Source of the DNA: Gambelia wislizenii
Taxonomy: Eukaryota > Chordata > Lepidosauria > Squamata > Crotaphytidae
Length of the DNA stretch: 64,000 nt
Assembly (NCBI GenBank): GCA_030847615.1
Contig: JAUMIR010000004.1
Coordinates: 220,523,001-220,587,000 of the forward strand
Reading direction: 5' to 3'
The notes beneath the pieces were generated by a model. The model ran no database searches and was not told the DNA's origin. It worked only from the letters and a program-made list of their open reading frames with translations. Position numbers and translations under genes: made by a program. Positions 1 to 12,958 of the stretch are shown one piece after another; the stretch's first letter is position 1, and each line of letters begins with the position of its first letter.

Positions 1-370
1 CAAATAAATCCACCAAAAGTTAAGGGCACTTTTTTTTACTAGCCTCTCTCTCCATGGTTCTTTATGGTATAAGTGAGGCATGGTTAGGCAGTTTGCTTGG
101 CAAAAGCACCCGTTGCCACAGAGCAACAACAAACAAGGCAGTGTGTGTGCATGGACACACATTTGTGTGCTTCCTGTCCTTATCCTTTTGTCATACAGAA
201 CGACACTAGAGGTGCTATAGTTAGCAACATACAAATACATGGTTGCTGAGTGAAGAATTGCCCCTGATGTCACCAATCTGAGCAAATTCTCAACAGTTTA
301 TTTCATGATGCAGGCTGGAGAACCCTGCATTTTGACCAAGTGAGAAAAAAGACAAAGGCAGGAATTCCCC

Positions 371-431
371 CTGTGTGTGTGTGTGTGTGTGTGTGTACAC
401 ACACAGAGAGAGAGAAAGAGAGAGAGAGAGA
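371..431. repeat. Compound microsatellite (GT)n-(AG)n
   Basis: Uninterrupted GT run, then AC, then AG/GA run over about 60 bases. Confidence 0.95.
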
Positions 432-1122
432 CCTTGCCCACCCATGAATTTGGCTAAGGAACTGCCTCACCAGCCACCACTGGGGAAATTAAAAACCAAC
501 TTTGTAAAGTTTCTCAGCCCAGCCACCTAGTAGCAATTTCTTCCCCACAAATAAGGGAAAGTCCACACATACGGCTGATAGCCATGTATAGGAACACTTG
601 CCTGCAACACTAGAACTACTGGAGGGGAGGGACTGCTTTAAAAAGGCTCAGGGGGAAGCATTATTTCACTAAGGTTGAGGGTAGTGGAGTTTGTGTGATT
701 AACTGAAGGCAACCTGCTTTCTTATCCTATAATTAGAGTGCAGCCTGTATACATTTTGTAAGCATGGAGCTTTGGGCCAAAGTTGTAGCTATGACATTAC
801 TAAGGCCAGTGTCACCCCTCGCCTGGTGTGGTTCGGCCTCTCCACACACCCCTAGTGCCACCACTGATCTGCAGTATGAAGTAACCTCTTTTAGGCAGCA
901 ACATGTGAAGGAATAAAGATGAGGATCAATAGCTGTCATCTTGTTGGTTATTCCCTAATAGAGTAGACCTATTCAATCAATAGTAGTCAGCATAGTGTAG
1001 TGGTTTGAGTGTTGGACTACAACACTGGAGACCAGGATTCAAACTCCCACTCAGCCATGAAAATCCACTAGATGGTCACACACTCCAGCCTCAGAAAACT
1101 CTGTGATAAGTTTGCCTTAGGG

Positions 1123-3078
1123 CGGTGACGGCAAACCTATGACACGCATGTCAGCACTGGCACTCGTAGCCATTTGTGCTGACACGCGGCTGTAGGTCTC
1201 CTCCCCCCCACCCCTGCCTGCAACCTCACCACCCTCCCTAAAGTGGCGATCCGAGCTTCAAAGCCCCACTTTAGGGAGGGGGGAGGTAAGTGGCAGGCGG
1301 GGCTATGAAGCCCCAATTGCCACTTTAGGGAGGCGGGGGGTGGTGCCTCCCCACCACCACCTGGCCACCACCACCCGTGGTTCCGTGCTTCCCCGGAGTC
1401 GCCTCGGAAAGGCTGGGTAAGGTGGCCAGCAGGTGGGACTCTGCTGGGGAAGGTGCCGGGCGAGTGGAAGGTTGGCCACCCGGCCTCTCCCCAGCCTTCC
1501 CGAGGTGGCTCTGAAGCCTTGGAGCCACCTCGGAAATGCCGGGAAAGATGGCGGGCGAGCAGGACAGTGGCCGCCCGGCCTCTCCCCAGCCTTCCCAAGG
1601 GGGCTCCATGGCTATGAAGGCACGGAGCTGCCTCGGAGAGGCCGAGGAAGGCAGTGGGTGAGCACGAGGTGACTCTGAAGACTTGGAGCCGCCTCGGAAA
1701 GGATAGGGAAGGAGGCAGGCGAGCAGGAGGGTGGCCTTCCGGCCTCTCCCCGGCCTTCCCAAGGTGGCTCCGACACCTCAGAGCCGCCTCAGAAAGGCTG
1801 GGGAAGATGGCGGGCGAGTGGGAGGGTGGCCGCCCTGCCTCTCCCCAGCCTTCCCGAGGGGGCTCCGTGGCTTTGAAGCCATGGAGCCGCCTCAGAGAGG
1901 CCAGGGAAGGCGGCGGGTGAGCACAAGGTGACAGCCCGGCCTTCCCGAGGTGGCTCTGAAGCCTCGGAGCCGCCTCGGAAAGGACAGGGAAGGCGGCGGG
2001 TGAGCAGGAGGGTGGCCTCCCGGAGGTGGCTCCGACACCTCAGAGCCACCTCAGAAAAGCAAGGAAAGATGGCAGGCGAGCGGGACAGAGGCCGCCTGGC
2101 CTCTCCCTGGCCTTCCCGAGGGGGCTCCGTGGCTTTGAAGCCATGGAGCTGTCTCGGGGAGGCTGGGGAAGGCGGCGGATGGGAGGGACTCTACTCAGCC
2201 TCTCCCCAGCCTTACCAAGGGGGCTCCGAGGCTTCAAAGCCTAAGAGCCGCCTCGGAAAGGCCAGGGAAGGCGGTGGGCAGGTGGGCCTCTTGTCTGAGC
2301 CCAGGGCACCACGATCAGCTTCTCCAATGGAACCCTCCTAAATAGCTCCACACAGGGGAGTTACCAAAAGAGGGTAGAATGCGCATGTGTGTGTGCACGC
2401 ATGGTGTTGTGGGGAGGGGGAGTAAGTGCTGTGAAGGGAAGGAGCTGAGGAGCTTCCCGCATAATTGCTCCTAGGCTAGCTGGCAACACATGCTCTGCTC
2501 CATGGCTAACTCATGCTGCCTCCTCGTCTCCAACTCCGCCTTGCTCCCACACTCGCTACTGTGCCCCCCAGCCTTCCTCTACCTCCAGCAGGTAAGTCTA
2601 CCTCTTTTATATCTTTCCCTGCTTCACTTGTGGGTGAGGTATCCCCCCAAAAATAAACCCATGGGTCAGAGGGAGGCCAGGGGAGGTGGGGGGAAAGTAG
2701 TGACGGGGCCTCCGAAGGCTTGTTGCCACTTTCGGTAGGCCGGGGTCGGGGGGAAAGTAGCAACAGTGCCTCTGAAGGCCCCGTTGCCACATTCGGGAGG
2801 CCGGCGGGGCTGTTATTATTCACAGACTTTTCACATTCGCAGGGGTCTTCGGAACCTAACCCCCACGAATGCGAAGGGACGACTGTACATTTTGATTACT
2901 CAGTTGTCACATGATTTGTGACAACTCATTAATTATTAATAAATAATTAATAATATTGTTGATTAAACAATAAATATTGCGAAATAATGTTTTTTCCTCA
3001 AAGTGACACACTACCTGAGTCATGCTCAGTTTTTTGGCGATGTTTGACACACCAAGCTCAAAAGGTTGCCCATCACTG
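1123..3078. mobile_element. Non-autonomous hAT-type transposon with GC-rich core
   Basis: Left end CGGTGACGGCAAACC and right end ending CCCATCACTG are inverted relatives of the amniote hAT terminus CAGTGATGGC-AACC. 8-bp target duplications CCTTAGGG (1115-1122) and TCTTAGGG (3079-3086) differ at one base. No transposase is seen. The interior is a GC-rich tandem array plus a piece resembling a Tigger end (about 2815-2890). Long open frames on both strands here follow from the GC-rich repeat and show no protein family. Confidence 0.85.
1380..2290. repeat. GC-rich minisatellite, about 260-bp higher-order period
   Basis: Motifs such as GGAGCCGCCTCGGAAAGG and CTCTCCCCAGCCTTCCC recur many times. 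The block GGCTCCGTGGCTTTGAAGCC and its variants fall near 1600, 1861 and 2121, and GACACCTCAGAGCC near 1770 and 2032, giving a period near 260 bp. Sub-units are partly self-complementary. Confidence 0.85.
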
Positions 3079-4000
3079 TCTTAGGGTCACCATAAGCCAT
3101 GATCAACTTGGAAGACACACAACAACAATAACAAAAAATTAAATAAATTGTTAAATGATGAGTCAACATGAAGGTAAATTTAGACTAATATTCATTTGGT
3201 GCAGAAAGGCCTAGAGGACAGGAGTAAGAAGGACAACATCAGAATCACATTTCAAGCAACAAAGTGTTTTGGGCCAGTATTGCAAAGCTGAGAGCCTGAG
3301 TACAGATAAACTGAAGTCCTGAAAGCTAATGAATGTAAAGTATTTTTGAACACAAAAGTATCTTTAAACAAAAAGGACCTCTTTAATGACTTTTTGAATG
3401 AATAAAGAGAAGAAGCTGGATAAATCAACTGAACAAGCTTTTTGAAACATATGGTAATACTTTGGGCATGATGATGGTAAAGGAAAAGGAAAAAGAAACA
3501 CTTTCACTCTAACAACATCCCGCACAGACTGTCAGGTCAAATATGGATGGGTTGGTAACATAAAGCAGAGACTGAAATAGACAGAGGGATTTAATAGAAC
3601 AGTTAACCAAAGTGACAGCTAAAGATGATATATATGCAAGGCAGTTTTCCAGCTGCTCTATGGGAACAGTCAGATTTAGGAAATAACAACTAACTCCTAT
3701 TACTTTATCAATATCAACATGAAGTAGTTTAAATCTCTGCAGATGGGAAGGATGCAGCAGCAGCAAGCAAGCAGTAAGAGCATTTATTCCTGAACAATAC
3801 AAGCAAGCAGCAGCCCAATGGTCTGCAGACTTTGATTTATACAGAATTGCTCCATAACATATTCATATGCGTGCAAAAAGATGTGTGCATACACACATTA
3901 TTCCTTTATGACAAGTGTTTAAGTGACATTTTGCAACAGGGTATAATGTTAAGAGCTGAAGACTTTGTTCTCTGTTACTTCAAAAGAAAAAAAGAAAGTA

Positions 4001-4227
4001 CAGTTGTCCCTCCATATCCACAGATTTGGTATCCATGGATTTAAGTATTCATGGCTTGAAAATATTCTTTAAAAAAATAATAATCCAAAAAGCAAATCTT
4101 GATTTTGCCATCTTATATAAGGGACACCATTTTCCTATGCCATTGCATATAATGGGATTTGAGTATTCACGGATTTTGGTATCCATGGGGGGCCCTGGAA
4201 CCAAACCCCAGCGAATATGGACAACTG
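4001..4227. mobile_element. Tigger-like (Tc1/mariner) miniature element
   Basis: Inverted ends CAGTTGTCCCTCCATATCC and GAATATGGACAACTG, flanked by TA (3999-4000, 4228-4229). Interior has the usual 'ATCCATGGATT' and 'TTCACGGATT' blocks. Confidence 0.9.
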
Positions 4228-5245
4228 TACTGGATCATAGAGGGTTTTTGGACATTCGGAGGTGGCTCTTAGCCTTTGAGTGGTGATAGGAAACTATTCT
4301 GTACACATAGAGGTACTTTCACTATCTAGCCCTGCTTTGTTTTTGTTTTTTAAAGAAGAAGTATGTCTAAACATTCCAAGTAGTCATGTTAAAAAGGTGT
4401 TGAAGGGTGGGCCTATAAGACCAACATGTTCCTCTTTATATCCCTCAATCAAACCCAAATTACAAACTTGTATTTCAGTGGAACCTGTTGGTTTTTAAGT
4501 GGACAAGTTTAAGCACATAGTTGCTACACTCCCATTGAAATTACAGAAATGTTTATCTAAATTGTGCCCCCACCCCCACCCAGGGTTACTCACTGCTTGC
4601 TTACATGTAAGACACCAGTATTAGGCCTGGAATACTTTTTTTAAAATAGGTCACACAGGTGTTAGCTACTGGAAGAAAAAGCTTTAACCCAAGCTGCACT
4701 GATCCAAGGAAAGGCTTAGCAGTTTACATCAAAAAAGCACTGGAGTGGAAGAACACACCACTGGCTGCAGAAATAATTTTCTTAACTTTAAAAAAGTGTC
4801 TCTTTGCTTACAAAAAAAGGTAGGAATGAAATTCACTTCAAGGAGGGGGAAGAGTGAGGCAGGTTTGTTCTTTTTCCATAGTTATAGAGTAGCTTTGAAA
4901 TAAGGAACACTAGCGAGTACTTTAAAGCCAAAGACTTATTCCCTGTTGAAAGGACTGCATTGTTTGCCCTTGTTAAAATGTGCACTGGTTTATGTCCCTG
5001 TTAACACCAGCCAGTTCGCCACATTGCTCTCCTTTCAGGACAAAACCCTCCTCTGTGTCCAGGCACAGCATCAAACAGCTATCCTCATCTCCACATTTGA
5101 GAGTCAACAGGGTGATGGAACAGTGGCAATGCTCACTACTGCTGTGAAGGAAGAAGCCCCTAAGAGGAAGAAGACATGGGTGAAATCTGGTGCAAAGAAA
5201 CCCGACATGACCATTATTCATCAGCTTCATTAGAAGCCTTTCCTT

Positions 5246-5797
5246 GGGGTTGTCTCAACGGTGAAAATATTCTTTGTGGAATTCACTGGGAATATGATCT
5301 GTCTAAATGGGATCACACATCAATCCACTGTATTTAGAGGCGCAAAACATCAAAAACTCCGCAGGAAAGGCCTTCACAGCTTTTCCTGGAGTTTTTAAAA
5401 AAAACAGTGAGGGGAATGCACATTCCTGCTCGTTGGGACAAGTGATTCAGTATGAATCCACTTTCCCATAGAAGAGGATGCACAAAGCTGATTGGCCAGG
5501 TGAGCACGGGAGCTGGACTTGCTAACAAGGCAAGCGCCCACTGAGATATGATGGATTTTTGCCTTAGCGAGCGACTGCTAAGGCAATAAAACAGGGTGTT
5601 TTGTGGGGGAGGGGTTGCTTTCCTATTAAATTGAGGTGAGTACAAACGCAAGTAAATCACTCATGGCCACCACATTGCATGTGAAGCTGATGGGGGCTTA
5701 TGGGGGCAAAAACACCGTTAAGACAAGTAGCAGCTGCTGTGAAATACCTTTACTGCAAGACACGCCAAGGTTTTTTCCCCTCATATAGGCAAGCCCC
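5246..5797. mobile_element. Harbinger-like miniature element
   Basis: Starts GGGGTTGTCTC, ends AGGCAAGCCCC, flanked by the 3-bp repeat CTT (5243-5245, 5798-5800). Interior blocks (GCTGATTGGC, CAAGCGCCC, TTAAGACA) match the copy at 50893-51461. Confidence 0.8.
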
Positions 5798-6669
5798 CTT
5801 GTAAGCTTGTATACCCACTTCACCACTAAACACTTATTATTTCCTGACAGCAGTGTGCCCAACACTGTAGAGAAGTGATGTAACTCCTCTACCTACCTAA
5901 TCAGTTGAACACTCAGAAGGGAGGGAGAAACTTCTCAAGCTGCAGAGGAGGCAAAAATAGCAATCTCTTGTGGCTTAACAGTGATCTAAACCTATACTGT
6001 ACTAGCTTTCAATTTTGTTTGAAGGGAAGTCTTATTTTCTGTAAAGACAATGATAATCAGATAAGAGCCTGGTCAATAAAGGGAAAAGAGGCTGTTACAA
6101 GCATAAGGCTTGGGAAGAGATCAAGCAAGGGGTCAGTGAGTGATTTTATTCAGAATGGATAGGGCAAGAAGGAATCTAATGAATCCCAACTCCTAACTGT
6201 AACTAGAATGCAAATACTGTATTGGTTCAGTGTGTCTACTCCAGTTGGGAGCAGCGACTGGATTCAGGTCTTTAAAAAGACAGGGTTGGGAAATCAGTAT
6301 TTAATAATGACACAATGTTAAGTATTGCCGATAAAGCAATTGAAGGTTAAAAGTAATTCTGCAAACTTATATGCTCACACAAATTTGATCCAACTCAAAC
6401 CCAAAGACCACACCAGTCCTACTCAAAGTTCTCTTCTACACCCTAGTCAATAGTGAAATTGATCTTTGGCTCCTAGTTATTCTTCAAACACAGAAAGTAA
6501 AGAAGGCAGTATAGGAAGAGGTGAGATAACCTCTTCATAAGACTTACTGCCACACTCAACAATTCAAAGCTTGTCTTGGCAGGACTTTTAGACATTCAAC
6601 ACCATATCACATGCTATGGAACTGCATATGAAGAAATGTCCTTTCCCGCTGCCTAGTTCTGTGTCACAA

Positions 6670-6839
6670 TACCACAGCCATTCCAATTGCAGCCCAATGC
6701 ACTCTTACCTGGAAACAAGCCACACCGGATCTAGCAGGACTTACTTCCAAGTATGGTACATCTTATAAGTCCTGCTAGGTCCACAGCAACTTTTTCCCTG
6801 GTAAGAGTACATGGGACTGCAGTCATAATGGCTGTGGTA
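6670..6839. mobile_element. Palindromic miniature element
   Basis: The first and last about 43 bases are inverted copies (TACCACAGCCATT at both ends, opposite strands), and the inner parts also pair (CTAGCAGGACTTA). Matches a small miniature transposon type; family not resolved. Confidence 0.7.
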
Positions 6840-6948
6840 AGGAACTGGCCAAACCACCTCTGAATATACCTTGCCTAAGAAAGTGCTATTAAATTCATGG
6901 GGTCATCATAAGTCAACAAGTGACTTGAAGGCACATATACACACACTG
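6838..6948 (+). mobile_element. 5S-derived SINE, 3' half
   Basis: Only the 3' part is present: AAACCACCTCTGAAT, CCTTGCCTAAGAAA, ACTTGAAGGCACA with a CA-rich tail. Confidence 0.8.
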
Positions 6949-6959
6949 GTTCATCTTAA

Positions 6960-7185
6960 GGGCCTAAATACCCTGAAGGCACCAGATCCCATCTGATCTT
7001 GGAAGCTAAGCAGGGTCCAGCCTGGTTAGTACTTGGATGGGAGATTGCCAATGAATGCCAGATGCTGTAGGCTGCATTTCAGAGAAAGGAAATGGCAAAA
7101 CCACCTCTGAATGTTCCTTGCCTAAGAAAACCCTATGAAATCCATGGGGTTTCAGGCGACTTGAAGGCACACACATACAGAGTAC
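6960..7185 (+). mobile_element. 5S-rRNA-derived SINE
   Basis: Head AAGCTAAGCAGGGTC...TTAGTACTTGGATGGGAG is the 5S rRNA internal promoter; the body and the end ACTTGAAGGCACACACA are SINE. Not a functional 5S gene. Confidence 0.9.
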
Positions 7186-7414
7186 ATTTTAAAGCTGCCT
7201 TAACAAGTGCTTGATGACTGGTGATAGCTATTATAAAGAATTAATTCTTTTCTAAAGCTGGCCAATTAATAGCCCCTGCATTTAAAATATTCCTTGGTAA
7301 AGTTATTTCACAGATTTTATATGGGGCCAAAAATTGGGGATGGAATGAGAAGATGTTTGGCCAGCTAGATGTAGTCCAAATCAACTTCTTAAGGACTATG
7401 TCGGGTCTTTCCTA

Positions 7415-8837
7415 GGGTGCCGTTTACATGATGAAAATGTAGTGCGAACAATTCATGTCGAACCATGGTTGTTTACATGTACATCGTGTGAGACACGTGA
7501 TTTTCGGAAGGGAGGCCACCATTTATCCCATAACCTGCGGGACTTCCAGTCCCGTGGTTTGTGGCAGTTTTTTAAAAAGTCACAGGAGGATTCGGAAAAC
7601 CGGAAATGTAAACAGCCCGGGACAAGATATCTCGGTACTAGGTGATGACCAGAAATGGTGACCGGGGGTGGGCTCAGAGATCAGTGACCCGAAAAGGAGG
7701 GGTCAGTCACCTGTTCAATAGATTCAGCCTCACCAGCTGAAATCAAAGGCATCCCTTCTACCTGCAGATAGGTTTGTGTGTGTGTGTCTGTCTGTACTAC
7801 ATCGCCCTGTTCAATGGATTTCTACACTGCAAACCCTTCAGCTTAAACCTGTCCCTTTAAATTTTAAATTTAAATTTTAAAGAGAGAGTAAATTATAAAG
7901 AGATTGTGGGCGGAGGATCGCCCATTCATCCCATGCCTGCATCCCCTCCCTGGGGCTGAATGGATAATCACACATTCATCCACCTCCCCAAGGCACAGTA
8001 AAAAATGTGAGTGTCTGAGCGGATGATCACACATTCATCCACCCCACCCCCAAAAGGCACAGTAAAAAATGCTAGCATCTGGGTCTTTCAAAATGCCTCG
8101 TGTGTCCTCCCCTTATGATCCCTGCACTGGCTTGAAACCTTCACTCTACAGCTGCCTCTGCTTAAAGGGTTAACATTTTAAAGAGGCAGGACAACTGCAC
8201 ATCTCTGGCCCCCTGCATTCGGCTTCCTGGCTGAAAGCATACTGGCTTGGACTTGTGTGTGTGTGTGTGTGTGCATGCCAGGGCTTCAGTCTGCTCTGTA
8301 CACTCCCCAGCACCAAGTGATCGCTCCTTCCTCCCCAGTTTAGCTTGCTTTAAATGGTGTTCTTTCAATTCAAAAGGAAAGCACAGTGACAGCTCCTTCC
8401 TCCCCACGTTAGGTCACGGATTCCTCATTCCTCCCCTCATCGCCTCATCCCCAATGCAACACCCATTCATCTCCTCATCCCCAACACAGAAGCTTGAACA
8501 AACATCTGAGCCAGCCAATAGCATCGCTCGTGGCACGGAACTCTAAAGGAGGTACGTTACTGAGGTTGTGAAAAAACGAGTAATCGCATCTTTGATTGAC
8601 AGCTAAAAAAAAAACAATCCCAGGACCGTAAACTCGTGTAAACAAAAAAAAAAACCAGGTTAGTATATAGTGGGAGAAGATACATATCACGGGATGGGAT
8701 GCCATGTAAACAATGATTCCGGGATCTCCCGGGATCTCCAGTTCAGAGACAAAAATCGTGTAAACAGGGAGGGACGAATACAGGATCAAGAAGTCCTGGG
8801 ATGCCCCGCGACAAAAACTACCGTCTAACTGGAACCC
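7415..8837. mobile_element. Possible long Harbinger-like element
   Basis: Ends GGGTGCCGTTTACATGATG and (inverse) GGGTTCCAGTTAGACGGTAG resemble each other and the 32.5-kb Harbinger end. Repeated phrases 'GTAAACA' occur at both ends. No clear target duplication. Contains (GT)n at 8254-8272. Confidence 0.45.
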
Positions 8838-9149
8838 AGGATTCTCCTCTTGCACATTTAAGTTGGGCTGCCTTCAATCCATGTAGGAATTCACCTGAAA
8901 CTCTTAAAATATTTTAAGAAACTAAACAGCCTTCCTGAAGACCGTTTAGTCAAACTCTGTTTCTGGCATGTCAGAGAAGGCGATAAGTGGGCCAGCGTGC
9001 TGTCATTCATTTTGTAAATATATTCCCTATCTTCATTAGAAACTGTGGGATATATATAAAAAAAATCCTTGACTGGATATTTATTTAGGATGCTAATGAA
9101 GATGTTAGCCTGGTCCAGCATTCAAAAATTTCCTATGTGGTAGTTATAT

Positions 9150-9245
9150 TTTTTAAAGGAAGGAACTGTGAAATTCATGGGGTCATGAATCAACAGGCAA
9201 CTTGAAGGCATGCCCACGCGCTTGTGCACACACACTCACATACAC
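9150..9245 (+). mobile_element. 5S-derived SINE, 3' end only
   Basis: GAAATTCATGGGGTCATG...AACTTGAAGGCA plus a CA-rich tail. Confidence 0.7.
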
Positions 9246-11371
9246 AGAGCCCTCATTTTAAGAAAAATAATGTATTTCCCATTATCTTATGGACCTTACT
9301 AGTACCCCATTGTGGAAGACATTTACAAGTTTGTGCTTTCAAAATATGCCCTCGTGTATCTTGAGGGCAGATTTTAATAACGTCTCTGTGGAATAGTGTA
9401 TTTGTTCTTATTGGCTAGGTCAAGTGGAAGATATTAAATGTTATGTTTTACACTGTCCTTTTTAATATTAACCTAAGAGGAAGATTCCTGAGCCTGATTA
9501 TTCTAAATTTCTCAGGGTCTAATGTGTTTCTCTATGTTACTTATCAAATGGCTATATTTATTTATTTATTTATTTATTATCTCTTAAAATTAGAAAGGGA
9601 GTTGCACCTGCTATATCTTTGGCCAGACTGTAGTTGGCATCTCCAGTTTTAATACGTGGATTTTTATCATATGCTGTAACCACCAGTTTGTATTTTGTAT
9701 GTTTTTGATTGTATTTGATGTTGCTACTTTAACAAATACAGTATATATCGTCCACTAATGATTTATGTTATGATAACACTAAACTACTACTCCCTACAGC
9801 TTCCAGGTAAACAAGCCTAGGAGTATTTGTGTTGTACATCTGCTGACACTAAAGGTATGGACATTTTTCTATTCCATTTGCTATTGACATCACTTGTTCA
9901 AATGATCAAAATCTACTTTTTATTCTCTGCAAAGTAGTTTTTAAAAAGACATTATGTCAATCTTTTGCTAAAAAACTACCACAACTGCTCTGCCTTTCCT
10001 CTTCCAACCATCCTCCTCTGCTCAAGCATTAACTCACCAAGCCAACTCTACTTCTTCTACTTCATTGGGGGGGGGGGTCTTAATGCCTGAAGAATAGTGT
10101 GCATTTTAGAAGACTGGTAAAGTAGCTAAACATTATCATTTTATTTGCTTTTAACTTTAGAGCATTTCCAGACATCATTACAATGAAAACAGAAACTATC
10201 TTATTAAAGATAGGAGACAAAAAATACCAAATTAGCCTAGAAATTATTCTTCTTCTAGCACCTTCCCTGTTTATGCATGATACTACCGTACCTATAAACT
10301 GATCCTGCTAGTAGACTATGTAGACTACCAATATAACAACAGGAATAACTCAGTTTTCAACAAACATGTGTCTTATAGATGACCAACACTCTGAATTACT
10401 GTTCTCATCAAGATCTTAATGTCGTAAATCTTTCAAACACATACCTCGATGGTACCATATCTGTATATGACAATTGGAGCAAAAACTACAGACAAGAAAT
10501 TCATTAACAATTCCAAGTTTCTCAGAGTCTGAACAAGGCCAACAAGTAATTCTCATTACAAAAATGTAAATCTTCTCTTCTATTTGGCAACACATTATGT
10601 TTTTCTTGAATGATCCCAGCAATTATTAATTTTTTCCATGCTCAATGCACCAACAATAATTTTGTAGAGTGTATCAGTATTCAATGCCCCAACAAAGAAG
10701 TTTCAGCATTATCTTCAGTATGTGACACACGATGCTCTTCAGATCACAGTTTGCTAAACAAGGTGCTAAAATTAGAAAAGACTTTCTAGACTCCAACCTC
10801 AAACGGCAAGGGTGACAAACTGGGTTGATGTGGCATGAAACTGACAATTTGTGATAATGTTTTGGTGATAAACCTTTTCTGACTTACTGCACTTGCAATA
10901 TTACAATTGCTTTAGCGTTGTGCAAAGTCAGCTTCATTTGGTGCTTCAATAAATGTCAGTCTCTATCTTTTACACACACACTCACACACCCACACAGTGA
11001 TCTTTATAGGTACTCTTGAAGTCCGCATCACACATCAGATGAAGAAAGAGTTTGTCTATAAAAGTTCAACCAACTGCCACAATATAAAAGCTAACATTGG
11101 GAAGGCCGCAGAAAATTAATAAGGGCTAATTTCAGATGTTATAACTTTGAAATCAGACAGCCAATGATGGAGTGCTGAATTTAGGACAAAACAGTCTGGA
11201 TCAAATGCCCAATAGGTTGCAAGTCACACTGGATGGCCCTAGGCCAGTCATTGTATCTCAGTCTACGTTAGAGGATTATTGTGAAGAAACATTGGGGTGT
11301 AAGGGAAAGGATACAAGAAACAGGTTAAAAATCTCTCTCTCTCTCTGGCTTTTCTTCGCAAACGAAGATTC

Positions 11372-11900
11372 AGGAAGAACTCATCCCACGTTTTCTGCAA
11401 GCGCGCTGATGACTAATAAGGCCAATCCGAGATAGACAAGTCCAGTTGCAGAAAGCACAACAGAAGATCTCCTTGGGTGATGTTTCCGGGTTGTGATTCT
11501 TTCTGCGTTGTCGTTTCTCTTCAAGACTTGTTCGGTGTGAGTTCTCAAATAAGGCTGCAGCATTGTGGATAGTGCGTCTCCATGCCTCCCAATGTGAGGC
11601 CAGGGTGAACCATTGTTGGTGATCAATTTGGCTGAGCCTGAGATGTTGTTTCAGGGAGTCCTTATATCGCTTTTTTGGAGCGCTCCTCTTACGCTGACCC
11701 GTGGCGAGTTCACCGTAGAGTACTATTTTTGGGAGGCGATGATCCTCCATCCTAGAAACGTGCCCTGCCCAGCGCAGCTGTGTTCTCAATATCATGGCCT
11801 CAATGCTGGTGATCCCTGCTTGCTGAAGGACAGCAACATTCGTCACATAGTCAGTCCAGTGTATATTTAGGATTGTGCGTATACAGCACTGATGAAAGCG
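11372..11900 (-). pseudogene. LINE ORF C-terminus with Cys/His finger
   Basis: Encodes the C-terminal part: ILNIHWTDYVTNVAVLQQAG, QLRWAGHVSRMEDHRLPK, GQRKRSAPKKRYKDSLKQH, and a terminal finger CAFCNWTCLSRIGLISHQRAC before the stop. Mostly open here because it is recent or short, but cut off from its RT domain. Confidence 0.85.
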
Positions 11901-11942
11901 TTCGAGGAGTCATAAGTGTTGGTGACAGATGACCCATGTTTC

Positions 11943-12030
11943 ATAGAATCATAGAATTGTACAGTTGGAAGAGACTATGAGGGCCATCCAGTCCAACCCC
12001 CTGTCACACAGTTTATATACTGTGAGTCTC
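11943..12030 (-). mobile_element. CR1 LINE 3' end
   Basis: CATAGAATCATAGAATTG...CCATCCAGTCCAACCCCCTG is the reverse complement of the CR1 3' terminus. Confidence 0.8.
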
Positions 12031-12790
12031 TGTTGGAGAATATATGTACATTTGTGTATTTGAATGGTTAGTTTCTGGGTGTAGATATGCACCTGGGAGA
12101 TGACCCCTAGGAGGAATCATCTATTTTCAGGCCACAAGGCGATCTTTTGATAAAAGGCAGGGTATAGTAAATATATGTTGGAAAATATACTTTGCAGTCC
12201 AATAAGTGGAAATGGTTTTGCTATTGAAGGGTTAACTGAGAAGCCATATAAGATGAGCTGATGTAACTTCCTGAAGTTTTGCTACTGGGGAATCTGGGAT
12301 GAAGGGGAGAGTCCGAATTTCCTTCTTTGTTCCAGAAGCCATGATTCTTTAACAAACCACATGGCCTTTGAACTGACAGGACTCAGCCAGTGGAGTCCTG
12401 AATTTAGTTTTTGTAACAATGTAGTTTTTAAGCATTTTTTAAGTAGTTTTAGTTTATTTTGATGGAGTTTCTTATTCCTGCCAAGAATGAGCTCTCTAAC
12501 TGTGAGTAAAGATGTTTTTGTACTTTTTAAACTAACTTTTGAGTCTTGAGTGGTTATTTTGCTAGTTAAACAACTTGGGAAAAGACAAAGGGTGTTTGGT
12601 TATTTACTAAGCTGTGGTTTTTATATGTATGCTAACAATCTAACGCTACATGCTGCTGCGTTTGTTTTAAACTCTGCTAAATAGGCTGTATTCTCCACTA
12701 ATGTGTGAAATACAGTGTGGATGTTTACACAGGGACAACATAACCTGGTATTTTAAACAGTATATTATTATACTTCCAATAATATAAATG

Positions 12791-12917
12791 TAACCAGGGT
12801 CAGCCCTGGTTAGTACTTGGATGGGAGACGGCCAATGGATCCCTGGTGCTGTAGTCTCTATCCCAGAGGAAAGAACTGGCAAAACCACCTCTGAGGATAC
12901 CTTGCCTAAGAAAAGCT
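12791..12917 (+). mobile_element. 5S-derived SINE (head-truncated)
   Basis: GGTTAGTACTTGGATGGGAG and AAACCACCTCTGAGGATACC blocks; sits within the block inserted in the LINE. 12925-12958 is half of the AACTACAAATCCCAGG miniature element. Confidence 0.8.
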
Positions 12918-12958
12918 CCTTCCTATGGAATCCTGGGATTTGTAGTTTTACAAGGTTT

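Larger units (their letters stand above)
984..3138 (+). mobile_element. tRNA-derived SINE, split by a hAT insertion
   Basis: 984-1122 has a tRNA-like head with a B-box-like GATTCAAACTC, then the SINE body to TTTGCCTTAGGG. The rest of the same SINE (gccataagcc..., ACAACA tail) resumes after 3086. The hAT element at 1123-3078 separates the halves. Complete copies elsewhere in the window (20.55, 59.4 kb) show the uninterrupted order. Confidence 0.85.

Noticed and set aside
371..431. CRISPR-like or regulatory direct repeats
   Set aside because: Simple GT/AG microsatellite; no spacers, and the genome is eukaryotic.
1137..2341. Several overlapping open frames on both strands in GC-rich DNA
   Set aside because: They follow the tandem repeat period inside a hAT element; Pro/Arg/Gly-rich with no domain, no codon pattern and no splice context.
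4946..5233. Plus-strand open frame of 95 codons with a Lys-rich end
   Set aside because: No recognised domain, an opposite-strand frame is equally open, and it stops just before a Harbinger element. Treated as chance.
6960..7060. Possible 5S rRNA gene (also at 20.8, 34.3, 57.2 and 59.8 kb)
   Set aside because: Only the internal promoter half resembles 5S; it continues into a SINE body with a CA-rich tail and is dispersed in both orientations.
8247..8855. Opposed open frames of about 100-126 codons
   Set aside because: Within a probable DNA transposon and (GT)n region; no transposase motif visible.
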